Shown: positions 12,601 through 24,500 of the stretch, in pieces
How positions within the stretch are numbered: the first letter of the stretch is position 1
Layout: each line of letters starts with the position of its first letter
Source of the DNA: Himantopus leucocephalus
Lineage: Eukaryota > Chordata > Aves > Charadriiformes > Recurvirostridae
Reading direction: 5' to 3'
Length of the DNA stretch: 64,000 nucleotides
Assembly: GCA_003993805.1 (NCBI GenBank)
Contig: RSEF01000012.1
Span: 3,187,239-3,251,238, forward strand
Program-made: the position numbers and the translations under genes
The notes under the pieces: generated by a model
Database searches by the model: none
What the model was told of the DNA's origin: nothing
The model's input: only the letters and a program-made list of their open reading frames with translations

Positions 12601-13242
12601 GGCCTTCTTGCTTACTGAAAATTCAAGGTTAATCTTGAAAAGCTGAATGTCATGTGGGCAGAGGCAGATAACGTGTCATGTAAAGATTTAGTTGAATAGG
12701 ACATATTCAAAGCTCAGTGATGCAATTTGGTAAATCATACCAGTTTTGTAGGTTAAAGTTTTATTATGCAACATCTTGGAATTTATTCAGAAAACGAGAG
12801 TATTAGATGAACAAGCATAAAGTCAAATTAATATTTTACAGGTGACTCTTTTGTCAAGTTATCACATTTTATATTTAAGACTAACTTCATTGCTGCTTAC
12901 CTTCCTGAGGAGTTGGAAATACTGGTTTATAAATGAATTCTTCTTTTTTTTTTTTCCCAATATCTACACTACAGCTTTTTTTCCTGTTGTGATTTTTTTT
13001 TTGTGTGTGTGTTTGTCATTTCTGGCCTCAAATTTGAACCATACTAATCACAAATTCCTTAAGGAAAAAGTGCGAATTTTAGGCTATAGAATTGGTACGT
13101 CTGACTAGTACTGTTTAGGTTAAACAATATATTTTTCTTTTGTAGCACTGAAAAACATGGAAAACTTTCAACATTTTTCAGAAGCCTTTCATCTTATGCT
13201 GAGTGGTATGAACATCGTAGATGCACTTTCCTACATTTCAAG
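500..13242 (+). CDS. CENPP: CENPP, centromere protein P (5' part, five coding exons joined)
   Basis: CENP-P is a subunit of the CENP-O/P/Q/U/R part of the constitutive centromere-associated network, which sits on centromeric chromatin and supports kinetochore assembly. Joining 500-636, 1434-1591, 1959-2047, 5825-5913 and 13146-13242 gives one uninterrupted 190-residue frame with GT..AG borders at every junction. The first ~30 residues are rich in Glu, Leu and Lys and look like a coiled coil. Landmarks shared with human CENP-P, as I know it, are HRLSGNCH followed by FQLEFQ, the VTDLxIIME-like stretch, and FFRSL with a following EWxExR motif. Human CENP-P is about 288 aa, so roughly the last 100 residues are missing. 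I saw no + strand exon for them here, so they should lie beyond 64000, past the nested SLRP genes. The family assignment is firm; the exact 5' end of the transcript is not. Confidence 0.9.
637..1433 (+). other. CENPP intron 1
   Basis: No coding or RNA feature is supported. Short open frames on both strands lack homology and are consistent with chance in AT-rich DNA. Confidence 0.7.
1434..1591 (+). CDS. CENPP: CENPP coding exon 2
   Basis: The acceptor is a long T/C tract ending in CTAG at 1433 and the donor is AAAA|GTAAGC at 1592. The exon enters in phase 2 and leaves in phase 1. It encodes [14 protein letters not shown] followed by [17 protein letters not shown], which parallels the human stretch that ends LESELSFL, and then a TGIxxxxHSKKT motif. 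The length is 158 nt. Confidence 0.88.
1959..2047 (+). CDS. CENPP: CENPP coding exon 3
   Basis: The exon of 89 nt follows TAACAG and ends at CAG|GTAAGG. It encodes the most conserved block of the protein, [19 protein letters not shown], which is nearly identical to human CENP-P around HRLSGNCH. It leaves the frame in phase 0. Confidence 0.93.
2755..3140 (-). mobile_element. CR1-type LINE 3' end with RT C-terminal coding remnant
   Basis: The left edge reads ATAGAATCATAGAATCC, the reverse complement of the CR1 3' terminal octamer repeat. On the - strand, 3135-2839 is an open 98-codon stretch. Its second half has [20 protein letters not shown], then [20 protein letters not shown] and a terminal DMV, which is the hallmark C-terminus of avian CR1 ORF2. 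The element is 5' truncated, as most CR1 copies are, and its upstream codons are decayed. It lies in CENPP intron 3 in antisense orientation. Confidence 0.85.
3530..3680. repeat. AT-rich low-complexity tract
   Basis: About 150 nt composed almost wholly of A and T, with repeated ATAATATAC, TATATTG and AATATATAG units. It is low-complexity DNA inside CENPP intron 3 with no reading frame or visible function. Confidence 0.7.
5825..5913 (+). CDS. CENPP: CENPP coding exon 4
   Basis: The exon of 89 nt lies between the acceptor TTCTCCAATCTAG (ending 5824) and the donor AAG|GTAAGG (5914). It encodes [19 protein letters not shown] and then SDVSKFVS, matching the human order NKE..SAVTDLNIIME..SEFVS. 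It leaves in phase 2 with AG of a split codon. Confidence 0.92.
8237..8371 (+). other. candidate cassette exon in CENPP intron 4
   Basis: An open stretch of 135 nt lies between an AG at 8235-8236 (GATTACTTAG) and a strong donor CATCT|GTAAGTG at 8372. Its phases fit exactly between CENPP exons 4 and 5: T completes the AG left by exon 4, 44 codons follow without a stop, and the last two bases CT join the C that begins exon 5. The insert would begin [21 protein letters not shown] do not recognise its product. The polypyrimidine tract is modest. Human CENP-P has no matching insert, so this is either a lineage-specific exon or chance. Confidence 0.25.
10105..10285 (+). mobile_element. CR1 LINE 3' tail
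   Basis: The segment reads GGAACGGGCTGCCCAGAGAA, then TGGAGGTGTTCAAGGCCAGGC, and ends with CAACCCAAACCATTCTATGG. This is the standard 3' end of avian CR1 in sense orientation. About 180 nt remain, so it is a heavily 5'-truncated copy. It lies in CENPP intron 4. Confidence 0.85.
13146..13242 (+). CDS. CENPP: CENPP coding exon 5
   Basis: The exon of 97 nt follows TTTTGTAG and ends at AAG|GTAGTG. The split codon with exon 4 is AG|C. It encodes [20 protein letters not shown] and then [13 protein letters not shown], collinear with the human segment bearing FFRSL and EWFEYRK. It leaves in phase 0. The intron that starts at 13243 contains all the SLRP genes on the other strand. Confidence 0.9.
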
Positions 13243-16200
13243 GTAGTGTCTATCAAGCTTTCATATATCAGTATTCTATTTAGTTCTTTAAGTAGCTCAT
13301 TAAGACGGAGCAATGGAGGTGAAATTAGAACTCTTTGGTGGAGTACTGGAATCTTGATTTTGTGTGTTGTGGAGAATAGAATGTCCTTGCTTGGTATTTG
13401 TCTTGATTTTTACCATGTTGTTGACGTGCTCCTCATACATGGGGGAAAATAAGACTGACTATGCCTTTCTGTGTGGGAGCAAGACAGTTTCTCATTGGTA
13501 TTACATTTCATTTTGAAACAAAAAAAGGTGAAAGAAGAAATTAAAATAACATTTGTAGTCTTTGGCATTTAAATGTTAGTTCTGAAGGACTGGATCTGTT
13601 TTTTGAAAATTTGGCAGCATGCGTTTGAGTGACAGCACTTTCAGTTCTGAAGTGTTTTACTTGAATGTGAAATGAACTGTTCCTCACTCTTAACTGGAAC
13701 ATAGTATTTGAACTTAGTTTTAAATTACCATTATTTGGCTTGCTTGCTTTGTCTTTGCACTGGTTTTAAGATAAAGAACTAATCCTTGGAGTAAAAATAC
13801 TGCAGTTTTACGGACATGGAACATCTGATATGATGCTTAATGTTAGAGGAGGTTGTTTAGCTGCTTAATCGTGTGTGGTTTTTTTAGTTCTGTTTTATTT
13901 AGCTCAAGCATTTACTGTCATTAAACTCAGCACCATCTTTACTTTTCAGCTGTAGCATGACATGGGAACTGCTTTTTCTTATCCTTTTTTAATCTTTTAG
14001 GCCTTGCTAGATTAATCAAGTTCTATTATCAAATCAACCAGATTAAATTTTTAAAAAGTACTAATTTCTGGTAATGTTTAAAAAAAAAAATCCTGTCCTC
14101 AGCTGAGTGATAAACTGATGTTGTCTAATCCTGCTGGTTTTTCTATAAGGACTTCTCTTCAATCCCTCCATAGAAAAGGTAGAGCACCAAGGGATTTATG
14201 GCTTTGTGGTTTAGTTTTTTGATTGTTTTTTTCCAACTTCACTTGATGCTTTCTGATCCTTAGATCAGCCTCATGACAGCAGTCACTGTGGTTTCTGGGA
14301 CAGTGATTCAGTGAACTGTTGTAAATATTTCTCGTTTTAAAATTCAATACAAAAATAAAAAAACAGAATGGAGATAGGCCTGGAGATTATTTTTAACTTG
14401 TCATGTGTATCTTAAGCAGTTTTAAAAAGTATTTGTTCAGACATTGAGTGTAAACAATGAAGGGATATATTCATTGCTAAAAGATGTGTGAAGATAAATT
14501 TACTGAAGATGTATTACAAGCTTGTCAATATTGCAAATATTCTTTTTTTGGGAGAGTATTTATCAAGTATGATTGACTCTGTCCTTATGAGGAGTTTTTT
14601 AGGCCTTCTTATTTCTGCTAGCATTAGTAATGATTTCATTTAGAAATAGAAGTCTTTCTGAGGTAAGAGAATTAATAAAGGGTTCAAAGATCAAATCTGA
14701 CAATTCAGATAACCAAATTGCGAACGAGAGTGTCTATTTTCGACTTAATATTCTGTAGTAATTTGTGTGGAAGCGACTAGAAGTATGCTTTAAACGTATG
14801 CATAAAAACAACTGAAGAGTCTTATCCTGTTAATATTCACACTTGGACAACATTTAAAAATGAGTCTGTCGTCTTTGGGTGTTTTTCTTCTACCTACTTG
14901 CTAGACTTCAAGTATATAGGCAGGCAACTGTGCACAGTATTGGAGAAGACGACTATTTGGGGTGGGGTTTCAGGTTTATAGCTTTTCTATTACTTTGTTA
15001 TTTAAAAGAAAATTAACGAGGCTGTTAAGTAGAAATAGACAGTGCTTCTAATAGTTTTCTCACAGTGTAGCATAAAAACGGGGAAGGTAGATTATTTTTC
15101 TTTTCTGTTAGTTTTGGTACTTGAGAAGAAAGGAATAATGTAGAAGTGATTGAATACTTCAAATAATAATGAATGTTCAAGATAAATGACAATTGCAAGT
15201 TTCAGGCAAAGTTGGACAGCACTGTATTTCTAAAAAGTTGACCATCGCAAATAGCAGTTTTGTAGTGAGAGTCTTCCCCGTTAACAAGAGAAATGGTGGG
15301 ATGGATAACTCAGATTTAAGCAAAAAAGTAATTTAAAATATGCATTGATTTGAATGGAAGCATGCTTTCCTAGAAAGCAGGGGCAGATTTAGGTTGGTGT
15401 GAGTAGAGCAATGTTCAGTTGTAAGCATTTTGTGTTCTGCATTATATACTCCCTGATGTTGTGCTTTAGCAGTTGTGGCTTTTTACTGAAACATGTTAGT
15501 CTACAACTTGCCTGCTTTGCACACACACACACAATCAAGGCTTGAGCATACCGTTACTACCTTCTGCTGCTGCTTATCTATTCTACTGATAAAATCTACA
15601 AGGGAGTGCTTTAAATAGATTTTGAAGCAGTGAGTAAAGTCTCCCGTAAGTGTTTTGTATGGCAGGTCTTACTGTATTGCCACAATAAATATTATTTCTG
15701 CAAAATGGATTTACTTATGCAAATAATTTTCTGATGTAGAGGCACCCTCAGTCTGCTATGAGGCTGAACAACTGAAGCATGTTGGCATTGCTGGAAGAGC
15801 AGATTGTTGAAGCTGATATTGATAAACAAGAAAAAAAAATGTCAAGTTTTATTGGAAATACAGAACAGGAATGAGTGATAGGAAAAAAAATAGAATGGTG
15901 TACATTCAGTTTGATATTAGTACTGGTCACACAAATAGAAGGCAAAAAATCCGGCGTGCTGAAGCCCTTCTCACTTAATGCTTCGATGAGTTAACTTGCT
16001 ATGAACGGAGAAAGTAAATGAAAACATGTCAGATAATTTATTGCCTGCACAAGGCGTTCAGAAGGTACCAGTTGTTGTCTACTTTGGTTTGCTCACAAAA
16101 TACTAACAGCGTTAATTAGCGTAACTGTTGATATTTGCTACTTTATAAAAAATATGTACAACATTTTAATGTAAAATTAATAATGTGGTAGTAGTTGGGT

Positions 16201-18390
16201 CTTAGAATGTTTACATGTGTTTACATATTACATAAATGTGCATATATTTGTGTATACACATATTTTTTTCATAGGAAGAGTTTTGGTGATATTTACTGAT
16301 CTATTAATACTAGAAAGAGCTTTATTTGGTAATAATGATTTGTGATTAGAATAAGATCAGTGGCCACTGCTTATGTGACGTTACAACACTTAAACTTCTA
16401 GCTGTGTTTTCTCCATCTTAGGCATTTATCAAGAGAGAGATGAGGGAACTGGTGGCTTTTATTTTTTCCTAGTCTAAATTTTGCTTGAAGTTGGAATGTG
16501 TTTTTACAGGCTTTGGGGTTTTTTTTTATACCTTTTGCTAAAAATCTGGAAACATCAAAGTTTTATGACTTACACGGGAAAATGAAAACCAATTATTATT
16601 CTCACTGTTGGACCTGGTTTTGTTCTCAGTTGTATTAAGACAATGGAATTTGTTTCCTGTTGTACCAAATAACTTAAAATGGAAAGTATCGTGGATTGCT
16701 GTGTTTTTCTTTGGTAATGGGTTCAGGGCAAAAATGTTTTTGTCCTGCATTGCATAACTGCACCCTCTTTCCAGAAATACGAGCCCACAGTAGATTCTTG
16801 ACATAGTTACTTAAAAAGTGACTGAAAGTTACTTATGTCTCAACACTCTTAGTGGCAGAGCATCAGCATGTTCAGAATAGAGTGTGCACTTAATTCCCCA
16901 TAGCACAAGCACTAACAAATCGAGGCTTAGCTAAATAAGATAAACAAAACTAATACAAAATATCTTGTAAAGTCAGTATTCTAGATGTAGTGATACATGA
17001 TCATGCATTTGATGCTTAACTATTTCTACAAATTAGAAATCTTTACTAGCTTTAAAATTAGTACGAAGTACCACACTTTTGGCGTTCATTTATCTGAAGA
17101 GTTTACACCTGCGGTAGGTATTTGAGGGGAGAAACTGAAAATGAATGTCAGAAATGTATAGTTGTGTAATTAAAAACATTGTATCCTGTATCAATTATGT
17201 CTAGTTTTAGGTGAACTGACTGTTGAGGCCTGCACACATTGATTTGTGTTTTTAATACACTGCGTGGCTTAAAGTAGTTGAGTGAAATGATGCTTGAAGT
17301 AAACACTTTTTAAATTAATGATAGAATCAACTTTTCAATTTAAAGATCTGATTTGATTTTCCCCTAATGAGCAAAAGTATTGTTGTACAAGGGTAGTTCT
17401 GTTTGTTTGCACTGACATCTAGCTGAAATCTTACTTATTTACAGGTAAAAACATTAATTTAGCTTTGCTGTTAACTATATTATCGCATTTCCTTGTAAAG
17501 AAAAAGCAGTGGGACAAGGCTTGTTCTACATCATCTGTTAATAACAAAGATACTTGGAGTCATGCTATGCTGTACTTTGACCGTTGTATTAAAATGGGAA
17601 GCTGGTGTTGCAAAAATGACTCTTGTGAGTACAGCTGAGCAAAACTTATATATTTCAATTAAAAATACCTTGTGTGAAAATAAAATACATGTATAACATA
17701 TATACACACACACACTTTTAGATTATTTTGAAAGCAAAATAGTAGAAGGAGATTTGAGAAGTTCCATTTGCTATGTTACTTGGTACACTAAGCCTAAATA
17801 GGAATTATTCTCATTTTCCACACATCAAGTTTTTAAGGAAGCTTTAATGAAGTTAAGCTTTGAGAAGTCATTTTTCTAAAGATAACTTTCTTTTGTGTGC
17901 AACTTCATTCAATACGCTTTGAAGGTCAACTGAAAATGTTTCATTTCAGATTAAAAAATTGGGATTGGAATTAAGATGTGTTTTTTCCTCTGTAGCTTGC
18001 TGAACGAATATTTTTCATTTATCTGAAGGTAAATTGTTTTGGGTACAGGTAAAGAATGCGAACAGCAGTTACTTCTATGATTTTACCTACACATAAAGAA
18101 TATGTGGTGGTGAAATAAAAGTTGAGAAGATGTGTGTGTGCATATGTGTATTTTTACACTTTCATTAACAGAAAAGATTCTGAAAGCAAGGGTGACGTTG
18201 TAATTACTAAATGCAGTGGCTGTTTGAAATAGATATTTCAGAGGAGAACCACATTTCAACATAGTAAAAGGTTCTGGAAAGGGAAAACTACATTAGTAAG
18301 GGAGAGGATATAAATGTGTAAACAGAGGAAAAAGAATGATCTTTTGTTACCACGTTTAAGTTTTGGCATGTATAATTACGTAAGTAGTGG
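13243..18390. other. CENPP intron 5 up to the OGN stop codon
   Basis: No coding exon was recognised on either strand. The part next to 18390 must contain the OGN 3' UTR on the - strand. An AATAAA on that strand falls at 16321-16326, about 2 kb past the stop, but nothing shows that it is used. Short CA runs occur near 15523-15532 and 17702-17714. Confidence 0.5.
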
Positions 18391-18561
18391 CTAGTAGTAT
18401 GTTCCTACAGGCAGTGTTCTCAAGCAGGAAAAAGCATTAACATGCTTTGCCAAGAGGATCGGATTGCCTTCCATCCTTATCTCATCCATACTTGTGCGGA
18501 TGTAACGTGTGTTATTAGATTTGCAGAATGTGTCATCGGTGATTGTAGTAATATTGTTGTA
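18391..18561 (-). CDS. OGN: OGN coding exon 6 (C-terminal cap, stop)
   Basis: The exon follows TTTTGTTTTGCAG and ends at TAG (18393-18391). It encodes [20 protein letters not shown] and then [20 protein letters not shown], ending [10 protein letters not shown]. The C-terminal ear repeat has its two cysteines, C250 and C283. A GT-rich tract lies about 35-95 nt upstream of the acceptor on this strand. Confidence 0.95.
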   Translation of the reverse strand, partial: YNNITTITDDTFCKSNNTRYIRTSMDEIRMEGNPILLAKHVNAFSCLRTLPVGTYY

Positions 18562-21500
18562 CTGCAAAACAAAACATTTTTATTAGTAAATAAAATAAAT
18601 AAACACACATACAAACACACCACACATACATGACACACACATACGAACACACCCGTATGTGTTGAAGAATTTCAAACTTTAATTTTGTTCCTCTTACCCT
18701 CCCATTTTATTCTCATTGGGACTGATTTGTGTATAATGTAGATATGTAGGAATCAAGTCTCTTGAAACCAATCAATGAACTGATAAGCAATTTGAGGTTG
18801 TTATCCATGTTTGAAATGTATTGTTGATAAAAGATATGGCTTATTTTTACTATTTCCTATTCTTGATATGCAGAAACTCATGAGAAATTCTTCCATGGTA
18901 ATTAGCTAACAAACAACTTCTGAACATCAAAGGGTTGTGGCCATACAGATTAGAGGTAAATTGTTTTATTTGGAGGAATGTTAGACAACTGTAGCACAAC
19001 TACAGTGTGAACTGTTTTAAAAGACAGTGGGTTTGGTTTGAAGTATGTAACTGATGAGGCTCTTCATAATAGGATGTTAAGGAAATTCATCAAAAATACC
19101 TGAAGGTGAAGAATACGCAGACTTTCTGGTAAGTTAAGGGGAACAGATTCCAGTGCGTTATGTCCTAAGTAGAGGTAGGCCAAATTTGTCAGCTTCTAAT
19201 AGAAAGAGAGAGAGATTATTAATGCTGATATTACTTACTTAAGGTTAAGTAACTTCTGCCTGTTATAAGACATCAGTATTTTTTTCTGATCACATAGAAA
19301 GCGTGTAAAGTGATTTATCATGAAACATTCTTTTGCTGTGAATGTTTAATTCTATTGTATCAAGAAACTCGAAGAACAGGCCTTCTATGTTTTGGAAATT
19401 TCAGTGTCAGCTTATTGATTATAAAACTTGAGATGACTATAAAGCTATATCCTTGTTTACTAGTATTTATGTGGTCCTCAGAACTGTATTTGAGCCATCA
19501 ATTTTGAATTGAGTTTTTCTTTGCATGTAAGAGAGAAAGGAAGTAAGTAAAATATTTCATAGAAAATTTTTTTTATATAAATGACATGAGAAGAGTGAGT
19601 GTGCAAAGGACTACTATTCCAAAGTGCCTTAAAACCGAAACAAAACCTGGAAAGCTTCTTCATTGTAGTTTGTTTCTTAGATTACAAAAATACAAAAAAA
19701 AATCATTTGGTGGTATACTGGATATTCTGGTTACTAATTTTATTTACTTTGGTTACGTAAATTACTGGTTTTTGCTTACCTTGAAAGCATTTGCTTTGAT
19801 TCCTCTGCTCTTGATTCTATTTTGATTTGCATTAAATGTTGTTAGTTTGGGAGGTAGAACAGGAAGTTTTATAAGTCGATTTTCAGCAAGAGAAAGTTCT
19901 TCCAATAACAGAAGCTTTGAAAAGGCTCCATCTTCTATTTCTTCTATCCTATTTCCACTAAAATCAATTCTTCTCAAGGTAGCTTTACACAAAAGAAATG
20001 AAAATAAGTATTGAATTTATAATTACATGGCATGTGAAATATGTATGCTTGTGTATGTTAAATGTTACACTGTTGGCAGCACCATCATAGTTGTGATCTA
20101 CAAATGCAAATACTATTAAAATACGAATAAAATCCACATTTGGATTTCTTCATGGTCTTAAATTTAAAAAAAAAATAAGGAAAATACTTGGGATCCTTCC
20201 TTTTTTTTTTTTCTTAGAGACAACATGATTTCAGATATTCATAGAATTTGTAATGTTGTAGAGTGAGATAGCTGGGAGAGATGACCCTGAAGCATTTGGA
20301 GGAAAAATAATACCTGGTCATTTAAGACTGGATGGGATGCAGAGTTAAATTTTATTTTTAGCAAACTGCTCTTTCTCTGATTGTGTGGGAACATTAAGAT
20401 GGATACATGGGCCAAAACGGGTTTCCATAGCGCCTTCACAGTTCCTGTTCTAATACAAGCATTGAATTAAATAAGTAATAAACATTACTGAAATCTAGCA
20501 AAGTACAAATTATATCTTATTTTGGTTATCTTGGCATACTTTTAAGGGACAACAACTTTAAATATCCTATCAGGTAAGCAAAAATTAAAATTTGAAGATT
20601 ACTTACTAATGTCAGCAAAATCTGAGACTGCTATCCTTTTTATTTTGTTAAATCGTGCATAAAGATATGCTGTTTCCTTTGGCAGTGGGGGTACAGCTTC
20701 AATGTCTATTTCCTCGCAGTACACTGATCCGCTTAAACACACACAGAGCAGGCAAGTAGGTAAATCTGAAAGCATATTGAATAGACAGAAGTTATTCAAC
20801 TAACTTAAGCATGAATATTTGAAGATTTTTCTCTAGTATCTTTTAAGATTTCTCATAATTAGATTTTTTTAAGTTGTGTTGACATCAAGTTCTGAAAATA
20901 TTTAATATTCTGAACTCTTTTGAGTTTTGTATTCTTTCTTGTGCATAATTTCCATGCGTATATCCTCTGTTCTTATCTGAGCATGTCTTGAAATGCTATT
21001 AATCGATCTTAATTCAGTTTCATTCCGTAGTTGGCTTAGAGTATTGTGACTATGACAACTGAAACTCTGGGCCATGTTGAATGTCATCTTTAGAACCATT
21101 CTTTTGAAAAGAGAAATCCATGAAAGAGAAACATCTGGCAGTGCGCACATTGCATTGGAGCATTTTTGGCAGGGTCATGAATACTCTGTGTTACTCTTAG
21201 CTTCTATTTGTCTAATCCTTTTTATAAAAACAATGATGATTATATAAGTACTTCAGGCAATCTGTTCCGTTTTTTTACTGAAGGTTTTTTACAGCTGTTA
21301 TTTTAAGTAGTGAGAGAAACTCTATCTTTTTTTAATGCAGTTTAAGCTCATTATGTCTTGTCCTGTTCCTCATAGACATTAGTAGAGTATTAGTCATTTC
21401 TGCTTTGCATTAATCCTGTATGACAGCGATACTAAAATACATTTAACAAATATGGCTTTCAATCCAGTTTTGTCACTAATGCTATCTGATTTACTGTGTT

Positions 21501-24500
21501 TTCTGTATTGTGAGATTTTTGGTTAGCTTCCAAATTGGTCTGTGCGTAGTAGAGAGTAGTATTGCACTGCTAGGTAGTTATCACTACGTAGTAAGACAGG
21601 ATCTTCCGCAAGCAGTGACGAGTTACAGAAGTAGCCAGTCAATACTGGGAAGCCAACCCAGTACGCATAATAGAGGAATTATTTTTTTTCTTGCGGAGGT
21701 ACTGTACAGAATGGGATTGAGATTTTGAGCTTTGTGTATATTACTGTTTGGTATGCTTTAGAGTTCTGCCCCATTTGCCTTTTTTGATTTAGTGTCTTGT
21801 TTGTTATATGCTAGAGTGTAGGAAATGGGAGTATGATTGTGAAACAATGTTGTCACTATTTAAAAGGCAGCAGTTTTAATGCTTGTCTGTGACTAGAAGC
21901 TCTGGTGTTCTTACAGATCTGTTCCACTTTTGATGAGGGCTTGTTGACAGATGCTATTTGGCAATAACTAACCTTGATTAAAACTTTGGTGGAGATTGAC
22001 GCTCCGGTGGTCTTGCTGAATCATCAGTTATTTTTGGAAGTTTAGATCACAGATACACACAAAGTATTTGTGTCTTTTTTTCAATGCTCTGTTTGGCAGA
22101 AAAAAAAACACTGTTCCTTTCAAGTTTAGAAATCACTGTGGCTTGTTAGGAGAAATCTGGACAGTATACCTCAGAGCCTGTAGGAAACTTAGGCTAGCAA
22201 AGAATGTTCATGATGTATTTTAACCATTGAACTCTGATCATCAGATGTGAACTGTGAGAAGAGCCACTCTTCAAAGAAATCTTTTTACCGTGTTTCATCA
22301 TTACTTGGTTAAACTGTGGAACTTACTGAGGTGTGTATTCTGTTTTTCTTGGTTGTCTTGCCTAATATATTTAACTTGGGTACATCTGTACAGGAAATAT
22401 GACTGGGTAAGCCTGTAGAGATTCTTGTAAGCTGTGGTTTGCGTATTCAGCGTTTACCTGAGAATCTTTAAATTTTTTCAGCCTGCTCCATCAGAAGTTA
22501 CAAGACTTTCCACGGGAGATATGAAAGATATTCATAAATGAAAAGATTAATTCCATATCCATTGCCACCCTCTGTATATTAGATTTCCATATTAAAATAT
22601 GTTCTTTTGGACAGCTTAAATGTTAGAGTATTCATATCCATTAACTTACTTGTATCCTTTGTTGGTGGTACATTGCGTTCACTGTCATCCCCTTGCAGTC
22701 TTAGGGAAGTGTCAAGAGAAACGTTTGTTCCATCCTTTGTGTGAGAGCAAACATTATTTTAAAAAACAAACAGTGAACAAAAAACCAGAGTATTACAAGG
22801 ATCTGAAATAGCATGTTGTTTAAAAATGAGCTTCCTATTACATACTTCCATGTGACGTTTACTTTCTAATTTTTAAAGTCACATTAGTCATCCCCTGTGT
22901 AAGAGTGTATATTATCCCTCTTGTACATGAGCTATTCACTTTGAAAGGCAAAAAGGGAAGGTGGTGCTGCTAGTGTTCTTTAGAAAAGTAAAGTTCTTTA
23001 GGAAAAAACAGCAGACACAAAATAAAAATAGAAAATATAGACTACATATTGTGGAAGTAATATGTAAGCGATAGGTATCTACAGAAAAACCTGGAGTTCT
23101 GAAGATTTTGCACATCATGCAAAATTTGATAGGCTTCTTGTTGTATAAGTTGTATTTTTTTGTTTTATCCAAATAATCTTAGTAAAATAACATTTCCTTG
23201 CATTTAAAGTTATTCAGAATTCCCTGTTGAGATAGTCATTGCATCTTTTCAGTTGCAGGACAACTTAGTTTATAAACGTGTTCCTTTCAGGTACTAGCTG
23301 AAATTTAGCAATTCATTTCCATTAACTGCTCTCAAGTGTGTTTTAAGACCTGGGCTGCTGATAGAACGGGCCTTTTGTGCTGCAGGAAATGGTAGTCAGG
23401 TTCTCACTGAATACCATAGAAATTTTAGAGTGTTACATACTATTTCTAGAATTATAGTATACATACAGTGGGTTATACTATGATTTGCATGTATTAAAGT
23501 TAAGGGCATTTTTAGGTTGACTGTGGCAATTGTGCTTGGCTAGCATCATTCCTTGTCTTTTTTGATGGGGAGTAGTTGTAGGGCAAAGTAAGACAATACA
23601 CTTTTTGGTCTGCATTGCTATTAAAAACACAGGGGGAAAAGTACATTATTGGGTGTGGAAGATGTTTTTCTTTAAACGTGCTTAAGGATCGGGCCCTGGC
23701 AGGAGTACAGTTGCCTGCTGAAGAGAGCTTCTTATGCACTGTGAGTGCTCACAAGTGAACCAATTTTCCCCCCACCCCGTTTTTGGTTTGTGTGTTTTTG
23801 GGTTTTTTTTGTTTTGTTTTTTCAAAACACCCCACCCCTCCGTATCCTTCAGGCACATAGCACACAGATAGTTCATCTACTAGAGCAACGTGAAAGTAAC
23901 GCTATCTGTCAAGTTAGTTTTGATGCTAACTTTGTTTTATTTAGCATTTGGTTGCCTGCGTATATTTTACTGTGGGAATTTTTGTATTCTGCAAAATAAA
24001 ACCCTCAAGCTTGACATAAAGCCTGAGAAACAAATATCTTGGCCAGCCTCTGTCATTTTGACCCTTTTATTAGCCTGTGAATCATCTGTCCCTTGGCTCT
24101 TCCCTGCATCTGTCTATCCAGTCTATGGCTCTTTTTTGCCTCTTGTTTTTGTGTAATGTTTGGGTTAGGTTGGTTTGTTCTAGTAAGACTTTTATGCCCA
24201 AGTTAGGATGTGAGCAACAGGTCAGCAGCTGTGGCGTGAAACTTTGGTGCAGGATAAGAGCTTTTGCAGCATTTGGTACAGAGAAGGTGGGGGGTGCAAA
24301 TTGAGCAGTTGGACTCAGACAAGCAGCAAATCTTACAGAAGGTTTCTGCAAAAATGTTTAGATTGCATAAATATGTAGATTAGGCATGTGAAGACACAGC
24401 CCTTGTTGAGGTATACATGCCAGTAGGGTCTGCTGTGTAGATGGACTTGCAATAGAACAACTGCACTTCTATTGTAGCATGTTTGGCTCATAAGGGGCAT

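Larger units (their letters stand above)
5914..13145 (+). other. CENPP intron 4
   Basis: The intron contains the phase-compatible open stretch at 8237-8371 and the CR1 tail at 10105-10285. A pyrimidine-rich section lies around 7480-7800 and a short CT repeat near 12471-12482. Nothing else can be supported. Confidence 0.6.

Noticed and set aside
21905..22011. Alternative candidates for the OGN linker exon (near 21914-21971 and 22322-22410 on the - strand)
   Set aside because: They fit the phases, but the exon at 22734-22650 fits both phases and the known linker sequence, so these are chance.
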